Part shown: positions 1 through 5,190 of the stretch, piece after piece | Numbering within the stretch: position 1 is the stretch's first letter | Layout: each line of letters opens with the position of its first letter | DNA from: Chlamydiota bacterium | GTDB taxonomy: Bacteria > Chlamydiota > Chlamydiia > Chlamydiales > Simkaniaceae | Assembly: GCA_029556005.1 (NCBI GenBank) | Contig: JAKQGT010000303.1 | Location: 1 to 6,296, forward strand | DNA length: 6,296 nucleotides | Direction: 5' to 3' | The notes under the pieces: model-generated | What the model saw: the letters and a program-made list of their open reading frames with translations, nothing else | Told to the model about the DNA's origin: nothing | Database searches by the model: none | Translations under genes and position numbers: made by a program

Positions 1-3000
1 GCTATTGAAATTCTTAGAGATCTCGATACCCCCCCGTCTCTAACGCAGCGTTTCAGCGGACCCATTACAGGGAAAAATGTTCTCATCTATCACATCATGA
101 ATAAGCCTGCCGATATTCTTCAAAGTGCAATTAAGCAAATCGAAAGTAACCTAGCCCAAATGGGCCCCGCATCTGCAGATATCACGCAAACACTGAACAC
201 CATGAAATTCATCCGCGAGAGCCATTCCCTCCTGTTCACAGGAACAGAACAATCCCTCGCTGAAGTGCGCTCCATTTTAGAAGATCTCGATACCCCCTAT
301 ACCCAACAAGAACTCGAATACGTCCGGGGTGGATACTTCCTTTACAAGATCCAGTATGGAGATGAAGCGCAAATTGCCCGAGCACTCGAAAAATTCTTGG
401 AAAACTTAAAAAAGTCTCCTTACATGAATAAAGATTTAATCGATACGATTGAATCGATGAAATGGATCAAGGAAAATGACTCCTTACTGTTTACGGGAGA
501 TCAAAAATCTTTAGACCAGATCAAAAAACTCCTCCCCTCTCTTGACGTTCCCCCAAATGTTGGTAAAAAAGCTTCTAAAATCCCTCTCAGCAGTGATTTT
601 TACTCTTATTCTCCTAGCAATTTGACACCTCAAGAACTTCTCAAACAGGTACAGGATTACTACAAAAGCTTGAAGGAATCGGATTTATCCGACGCAGCCT
701 TTATGCATGCCCTCGCTTCAGCTAAAATTGTTCCCTCTTCAAATGCGGTTGTTTTCACCGGCGATCCAGCCTCTCTTGCCCATATCCAAGAGCTCGTGAT
801 ATCCATGGATAAACCTTCAGGCATTGTAGAGCAAGAGATGCATGTCTATGTTTATAAAATCCAGTATGTCGATCCCGAATACGTTGAAAGCTCCCTACAA
901 AAGCTCGGAAAATCGGTTCCTTCTACTGACCCTCTAGCTCAAACGATCGACAATATGAAATACATCCCCGAATCCAATACACTCGTCTTTAGAGGACCTC
1001 CTTCTGCGATCAATCACATCAAACTCATTCTTCCCACGCTGGACAATGCCGAAACAGCCAAAGTAGAACAGGAACATAAACCTACATACCTTGTTTACTC
1101 CCTCCAAAATGCCCCCGGAAACGAAGTATTAAAAGAGCTAGAACAGACAGCCAAAACAATCAAACCGAATACAGCAGCAAATAAAGAGCTGATTGAGTCG
1201 ATTAAAAACGTCAAGTGGATCGAGTCTACAAACTCCTTGATCCTCACAGGAACTCCCCCAGTGATTCAACACTTGGAACAGATTATCGCCAAGTTTGATA
1301 TTCCCCGCCCAGAAAAACAAAAATCCTCGTCATTCTATGTTTACAAACCCGAAGGGATTAGTGCCAAAGAGTTCTTAAAGCGCGTGAATACTGCTGCGAA
1401 AGAAATGGAAACTGCGGGACTTGCTGACAATGCTCTGATCAAAACCATGGAATCGGGAACTCTTGTTTCGAATAATACCGCAGTCATGTTCACTGGAACC
1501 CCTGATGGGATCGAAAAACTTAAAGCTGTCCTCCAAACCTTTGATACATACAAAGAAGAACAACCCAAAACAAGTCAATTCTATATCTATAAACCTAATT
1601 CCATATCCGCTGAACAACTGCAAAAAGACTTTATAGCTGCTGCCAAACAAATGGAAAAATCGGGACTTCAAGATCCTGAGCTGATCGATGCTATGGAATC
1701 TGCAAAGGCAGAAAAAGGGCGGGTCTTATTTACAGGAACACCGGATGCCATTGATAAAATCAAAGTGATGGCTCGGATCTATGATACAGAAGAAGGTGTA
1801 GAAAAAAATTCTGAATATTATATTTTTAGACCCGTCAATCAATCCCCTCAATCGGTTGTTGAACAGGCTCAGCACACTGCAGCTGAAATGAAAGACTCAG
1901 GTTATGCAGATCCCAATGTCATGAAAGCCCTCCAGTCCGCTTCCATTGTCTCCAAAGGGACGGGTGTTCTTTTTACTGGAACTCCCAGTGCAATTGCGCA
2001 AATTAAAACCATTGCTCCGACGTTTGATTCAGAATCTGCCCCCGCGGTCTCTCAGTTTTTTGTTTATCAGCCTCAACACATCTCTGCTGATGCCCTTAGA
2101 GAACATGCCCGCAAAGTGGCAATTGACATGGAAACGAGTAATTTTGCCAATCAAGCTGTCATTCAAACCTTAAAAACAACGCGTCTGGTTTCGAATGGAA
2201 AAGCCGTTCTCTTTACAGGAACTCCTCAATCTCTTTTAGAAGTGAAAAACCTTCTTCCTACTCTAGATTTTGCAGAAGGCCCCGTAGATGTCGGTCAAAC
2301 CACGTTTGTTGTTTATAAAATCCAACATGTTTCTGGTCCTGTCTTAATGGGTTTTCTCCGCAATATGGCAAACGACTTCCGTAGCGCCAACTCTAAGCAA
2401 GAGGACCTGATCACAACCCTCAATAACATGCGGTATGTCAAAGACACAAATTCCCTGATCTTTACGGGAACTCCAGATGCTGTTCAACAAGCCATTGCTT
2501 TAGCAAAACAATTTGATATTCCAGAATTGGGACAAGAAACCCCCGCCCGCGCTCCTTCCGACTTCCTCATCTATAAACCTAAGTATGTCCCTGGAGAAGA
2601 ACTCATTAAAATCTTGCACGATTTTCAACTCAACCTCATCAATTCAGGTGTCAGTAACCAAGGTCTTTTTGATACCATCAACAACTTGAAGTGGATGGAA
2701 CGGACCTCTTCCATCTTAGTTTCAGGAGATGAGGATGATATCCAAAAAACGTTAAAGCTTTTAGAACGTTTTGATGTCCCTGGACCCGGAATCCCCCAAG
2801 GAGAATCGGGCATTGAAACCGTCTCCGACATGAGCTTCTTGATCTATAAATTGCAATACCACTCTGGAGGCGAAATCCAGACAGCTATTAAACAGATCGG
2901 CGATGATTTGGAAAAAGCTAAAAGTGCAGGCAATGAGGACCTCGTTCAAGCGATCAAAACACTCCAATGGATCGACATCACGAACTCCTTGATCGCCACC

Positions 3001-4011
3001 GGAAAAGCTGACGCTCTTGGGAAACTCAAAGAGCTCATTAAAAGCATTGACATCCCTTTAAAACAGGTCTTTGTTGAAGTCCTCGTACTAGAAACAAGTA
3101 TTGGAAATCAGCTCTCTTTCGGATTACGTTGGGGCTCTCAAGGAGTCTACCGCAATAAGTTCTCCTATGGAACCTATATGTCCCAACCCAATAGCCAACA
3201 AAATCCTGATCCCTTGGGAGGCGTCTTTACATCTAATCTTTCGCAAGTGACAGCAACGAATACCCCTACCGGCCAATTTATTCCCATCTCTGATGGGATG
3301 GATTTAGGAATCATTGGAGATATTATCCTCCATAAAGGGCAAACCTATCTAGCTTTGGGTTCTCTAGTAGATGCCGTCCGTGCAGATGGAGATAGTACCG
3401 TCGTGATGAACCAAAAAATCATCACTCAAGACAACAAAATGTCCACCTTTTTTACAGGGCAAAATATCCCCTATACGGGCTCTGTCGTGACTAATACGGG
3501 TCAAAACACAACAGTCCAAAATTCCAACCTTGAGTACCGAGATGTGGGTGTTAGCTTAAGCATTACCCCTACAGTCGGAAACAATGACATCATTACTCTT
3601 GCCATCGAAGAAGATATTTCGGAACAGGTCCAAACAGAACAAGGAAGTGATACAAATACAGGGCAGGTTTTTGGAATTACTACCTCAAAAACCACCACGA
3701 AAACGGTGGTCAGTGTTCCTGATAAAAGCTTCCTTGCGCTCAGTGGATCGATCCAAGATAGCACCACCCATACCCGTACGAGCGTTCCTTGCCTCGGAGG
3801 GCTCCCCCTCATTGGAGCTGCCTTCAGCCAAAACGACTCAAACTATTCCACATCTAATATCATCATCTTCATTCGTCCGCAGATCATCAAGTCGTTTGAT
3901 ACCTACGCAGAAATCACGGAGAGACAAGAAGACATCTTCCGCTCTCAATCCAATGCAGAAGACTTCGATGCAGGGCTAGAACTCGTAAAAACCCCAGACG
4001 ATTCCTACTAG
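1..4011 (+). CDS. gspD: Giant type II-like secretin (GspD family), 5' end outside window
   Basis: This is the outer-membrane channel subunit of a type II-like secretion system. Codons are open from base 1, and residues 1-11 already read as a repeat tail ending in DLDTP, so the ATG at 97 is internal and the true start and signal peptide lie upstream. Numbering from the first visible codon, residues 26-1019 hold 12 tandem Secretin_N-like domains with the family pattern 'NSLLFTGTP..I..IK.LLPTLDIP'. Residues 1021-1298 form the secretin pore domain: VFVEVLVLE (1023-1031), FGLRWGS, a VVMNQKIITQDN stretch (from 1134), GQNIPYTGS around Gly1153 (gate region), YRDVG (1179-1183), VPCLGGLPLIGAAF (1262-1275) and FIRPQII. 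A 38-residue hydrophilic tail follows. Typical GspD has four N domains (N0-N3) and about 650-750 residues, so at least 1336 is exceptional. There is one cysteine (in VPCLGG). The TGS gate motif favours type II over type III (YscC/CdsC), but the system type is not proven. Translation stops at TAG 4009-4011. Confidence 0.88.
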   Translation, partial: AIEILRDLDTPPSLTQRFSGPITGKNVLIYHIMNKPADILQSAIKQIESNLAQMGPASADITQTLNTMKFIRESHSLLFTGTEQSLAEVRSILEDLDTPYTQQELEYVRGGYFLYKIQYGDEAQIARALEKFLENLKKSPYMNKDLIDTIESMKWIKENDSLLFTGDQKSLDQIKKLLPSLDVPPNVGKKASKIPLSSDFYSYSPSNLTPQELLKQVQDYYKSLKESDLSDAAFMHALASAKIVPSSNAVVFTGDPASLAHIQELVISMDKPSGIVEQEMHVYVYKIQYVDPEYVESSLQKLGKSVPSTDPLAQTIDNMKYIPESNTLVFRGPPSAINHIKLILPTLDNAETAKVEQEHKPTYLVYSLQNAPGNEVLKELEQTAKTIKPNTAANKELIESIKNVKWIESTNSLILTGTPPVIQHLEQIIAKFDIPRPEKQKSSSFYVYKPEGISAKEFLKRVNTAAKEMETAGLADNALIKTMESGTLVSNNTAVMFTGTPDGIEKLKAVLQTFDTYKEEQPKTSQFYIYKPNSISAEQLQKDFIAAAKQMEKSGLQDPELIDAMESAKAEKGRVLFTGTPDAIDKIKVMARIYDTEEGVEKNSEYYIFRPVNQSPQSVVEQAQHTAAEMKDSGYADPNVMKALQSASIVSKGTGVLFTGTPSAIAQIKTIAPTFDSESAPAVSQFFVYQPQHISADALREHARKVAIDMETSNFANQAVIQTLKTTRLVSNGKAVLFTGTPQSLLEVKNLLPTLDFAEGPVDVGQTTFVVYKIQHVSGPVLMGFLRNMANDFRSANSKQEDLITTLNNMRYVKDTNSLIFTGTPDAVQQAIALAKQFDIPELGQETPARAPSDFLIYKPKYVPGEELIKILHDFQLNLINSGVSNQGLFDTINNLKWMERTSSILVSGDEDDIQKTLKLLERFDVPGPGIPQGESGIETVSDMSFLIYKLQYHSGGEIQTAIKQIGDDLEKAKSAGNEDLVQAIKTLQWIDITNSLIATGKADALGKLKELIKSIDIPLKQVFVEVLVLETSIGNQLSFGLRWGSQGVYRNKFSYGTYMSQPNSQQNPDPLGGVFTSNLSQVTATNTPTGQFIPISDGMDLGIIGDIILHKGQTYLALGSLVDAVRADGDSTVVMNQKIITQDNKMSTFFTGQNIPYTGSVVTNTGQNTTVQNSNLEYRDVGVSLSITPTVGNNDIITLAIEEDISEQVQTEQGSDTNTGQVFGITTSKTTTKTVVSVPDKSFLALSGSIQDSTTHTRTSVPCLGGLPLIGAAFSQNDSNYSTSNIIIFIRPQIIKSFDTYAEITERQEDIFRSQSNAEDFDAGLELVKTPDDSY
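76..3057 (+). repeat. Twelve tandem secretin N-domain repeats (protein level)
   Basis: The units fall at 76-297, 331-552, 595-816, 841-1047, 1081-1305, 1327-1548, 1573-1788, 1810-2031, 2050-2271, 2302-2523, 2557-2781 and 2830-3057. Positions 1-33 are the end of at least one earlier unit. Most units are 72-76 residues (the fourth is 69), joined by short polar linkers rich in Pro, Glu, Lys and Ser. Each starts with an aromatic-rich strand (F-x-[VI]-Y-K-[IP]), then an amphipathic helix, an 'LI.TI..MKWI' segment, the strand 'NSL[LI]FTG[TD]P', a second helix and '[LF]D[IVT]P'. This matches the beta-alpha-beta-beta-alpha ring-building fold of Secretin_N domains. DNA identity between units is low even where the protein motif is kept (several different codings of FTGTP), so the array looks old and maintained by selection, not freshly duplicated. 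Unit borders are my estimates from motif positions. Confidence 0.85.
3061..3894 (+). other. Secretin pore (beta-barrel) domain of the giant secretin
   Basis: This domain runs directly on from the last N repeat without a linker. It begins with the KQVFVEVLVLETS strand typical of the N3/secretin junction. In order it contains an asparagine- and glutamine-rich variable loop (about 3180-3280), the 'LGIIGDII...LGSLVDAVRADGDSTVVM' segment, the gate region with GQNIPYTGS, the YRDVGVSLSITPTV strands, a Ser/Thr-rich hairpin (ITTSKTTTKTVVSV), 'PDKSFLALSGSI', and the signature end VPCLGGLPLIGAAF followed by IIIFIRPQII. The usual Gly-Gly in the 'vvLGGLi' part of the secretin signature is Ser-Gly here. 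All core elements are present, so the pore appears complete. Confidence 0.85.
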
Positions 4012-4037
4012 ACTTCTGACCTTTTTCATGGTAGAAT
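4009..4037 (+). promoter_or_regulatory. Weak candidate promoter before the lipoprotein gene
   Basis: TAGACT (4009-4014, 4 of 6 matches to TTGACA, overlapping the secretin stop codon) and TAGAAT (4032-4037, 5 of 6 matches to TATAAT) are separated by 17 bp. This is a reasonable housekeeping-sigma arrangement and would start transcription around 4044, leaving a leader of about 20 nt. Such matches arise by chance in AT-rich spacers, and read-through from the secretin gene is equally possible because no terminator is seen between the genes. Confidence 0.3.
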
Positions 4038-4040
4038 CCC

Positions 4041-4059
4041 TTCCTCAATTCACGAGGAA
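4041..4059 (+). promoter_or_regulatory. Ribosome binding site inside a small perfect hairpin
   Basis: GAGGA (4054-4058), four bases before the ATG at 4063, is the ribosome binding site that decides the lipoprotein start. It also forms the right strand of a perfect 6-bp stem, TTCCTC (4041-4046) with GAGGAA (4054-4059), around a 7-base AATTCAC loop. On a transcript reading through from the secretin gene this would mask the site. On a transcript starting near 4044 most of the left strand would be missing. The pairing is seen directly; any regulatory role is inferred. Confidence 0.5.
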
Positions 4060-4062
4060 TAC

Positions 4063-5013
4063 ATGAGAGCGAAACTGCTAGTTTCTTTACTTTTTTTACT
4101 CGCTCTTGCTGGCTGTTATAAAGTACCAGACAAAATCGAGCCACAGGTCAATTATTCTGTCCAAGACCGTTACTTAAAGAGCCTCCCTGCTGCTTTCCCC
4201 CCTCTTTCTGAGGAGGAGAAACGGGAAGAGTGGGGAAAGGAATATTTAATCGCACAAAAATTCTCACGCGAGCTCGACCTTTACCGTGCCATTACAACTT
4301 TTAAGCGTGCAGAATTTCTCCTCCCCCCAGGATATCCTCAGCGCTTAGAAGAGATTCAATATCAGATCATTCTCAGTTACTACTTAGGAAAGCGCTACGA
4401 TGATGTAATTCAAACTTTTGATCACTCCGTTCTCTATAACGCCAACGCTTCCTTCTCTGCTTACTGTGACCTTCTAGTCATTATGTACGATAGCTATTCG
4501 GAAACAGGGCAACAAGATAAGGCCCTCTATGTTTTTCGGATCATCCAGCACCATTACCCGGATATAGCCAAAAAGCTGGAGCTTTCAACAGCTTTCTTAG
4601 AGGGCGATCTCAATAAGCTACGTGAAGAGGAACGGATAGAACCTCCCAAACCCTTTCTCACCCATTTTTTAGAGACCTACGACGCAAAAAAAAAATCTGT
4701 GAGTAAAGCCCAATGGGCCAATGCCCTCCTTCCGGGAGCAGGTTATCTCTATGTCGGGCAAAGACAAGCTGCCCTTACCTCTTTCCTTCTCAATACGCTC
4801 TTTATTTATGCTGCAGTCCAATTCTACTCCCATGGATATATCGCTGCAGGCATTATCACAACGAGTTTCGAGATGGGGTGGTATTTTGGAGGGATCTATG
4901 GAGCGGGAGAAGCCGCAAAATACTATAATGAATGGCTCTATGAAAAGCAGGCCTATCCGGTGTTAAACCGTCAAAAGCTTTTCCCTGTTCTTATGCTAAA
5001 ATATGGATTCTGA
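4063..5013 (+). CDS. TPR-like lipoprotein with C-terminal TM2-like membrane domain
   Basis: The product is a 316-residue envelope protein of unknown function. The N-terminus is a lipoprotein signal: charged MRAK, a leucine-rich core and the lipobox LAGC, with Cys18 as the predicted lipidation site. Tyr follows Cys18 (no Asp), so nothing in the +2 position argues for inner-membrane retention. Residues about 58-190 are helical and TPR-like (AITTFKRAEFLLP, IILSYYLGKRYDDVIQTF, YSETGQQDKALYVFRII). A charged linker leads to NALLPGAGYLYVGQ (220-233), resembling the Gly/Pro motif of TM2 and DUF5683-type domains, followed by two likely membrane segments (about 236-255 and 259-282). A lipid anchor combined with C-terminal membrane helices is unusual. 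The gene lies 51 bp after the secretin gene on the same strand with no terminator between, and the start is supported by GAGGA at 4054-4058. Adjacency suggests an accessory role for the secretin, perhaps like the TPR pilotins PilF/PilW, but this is only inferred. Confidence 0.85.
   Translation: MRAKLLVSLLFLLALAGCYKVPDKIEPQVNYSVQDRYLKSLPAAFPPLSEEEKREEWGKEYLIAQKFSRELDLYRAITTFKRAEFLLPPGYPQRLEEIQYQIILSYYLGKRYDDVIQTFDHSVLYNANASFSAYCDLLVIMYDSYSETGQQDKALYVFRIIQHHYPDIAKKLELSTAFLEGDLNKLREEERIEPPKPFLTHFLETYDAKKKSVSKAQWANALLPGAGYLYVGQRQAALTSFLLNTLFIYAAVQFYSHGYIAAGIITTSFEMGWYFGGIYGAGEAAKYYNEWLYEKQAYPVLNRQKLFPVLMLKYGF
4686..4695 (+). repeat. Ten-A homopolymer inside the lipoprotein gene
   Basis: Ten consecutive A residues encode the end of Ala and three Lys codons (DAKKKS) in the linker between the TPR-like part and the membrane domain. 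One extra A would bring TAA at 4704-4706 into frame, and one missing A would bring TGA at 4700-4702 into frame. Either slip therefore ends the protein near residue 212, leaving a lipoprotein without its membrane domain. Polymerase slippage at such tracts is well known; whether it happens here is not shown. Confidence 0.6.
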
Positions 5014-5022
5014 TGATACGGT

Positions 5023-5190
5023 TAATACTTTTTCTGAAAAATAAGATCCTATTTGACTATGTCGGCTTAGCAACAAATTTTTTGTCTTCACTCGCGTCTT
5101 GCCGCAGGGCAATGGTCGCTCGCTCCAGACACAAAAATTTGTGCTGCCTTCTTGTCAAATTCATGATTTTATTTTTGAGAAATGGTATTA
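5023..5190. repeat. 168-bp imperfect palindrome filling the convergent intergenic gap
   Basis: The left arm (5023-5103) and right arm (5108-5190) are inverted copies. The ends TAATAC (5023-5028) and GTATTA (5185-5190) pair perfectly, and 23 of the outermost 28 positions match without a gap (5023-5050 against 5190-5163). Further in, TTTGAC (5052-5057) pairs with GTCAAA (5154-5159), and the ACAAATTTTT core (5074-5083) pairs with AAAAATTTGT (5133-5142) with small gaps. The centre is a perfect TTGCC-GCAG-GGCAA hairpin (5099-5112). The arms are AT-rich and the core is GC-rich. The right arm also holds its own palindrome, CACAAAAATTTGTG (5130-5143). The element could be a MITE or REP-like repeat or a large bidirectional terminator of the two converging genes; no classic stem plus U-run is visible. 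I see no clear target-site duplication outside the arms. No gene is supported in this gap. Confidence 0.75.

Noticed and set aside
97..99. ATG at 97 as the start of the secretin
   Set aside because: The frame is open upstream to base 1 and encodes a repeat tail; there is no ribosome binding site and no signal peptide.
1138..2967. Several minus-strand reading frames of 60-98 codons and a short plus-strand one across the repeat region
   Set aside because: They lie antisense or out of frame within the clearly coding repeat array, are unrelated to known families, and arise from its codon pattern.
76..3057. Regular spacing of about 240-270 bp considered as a DNA repeat or CRISPR-like array
   Set aside because: Similarity is at protein level only, the spacing varies in multiples of three, and there are no identical short DNA repeats with unique spacers.
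3501..3979. Frames of 103 codons (minus strand) and 131 codons (plus strand, 3584-3979) across the secretin pore region
   Set aside because: The overlapping secretin frame carries all conserved pore motifs; these are shadows with biased, low-information composition.
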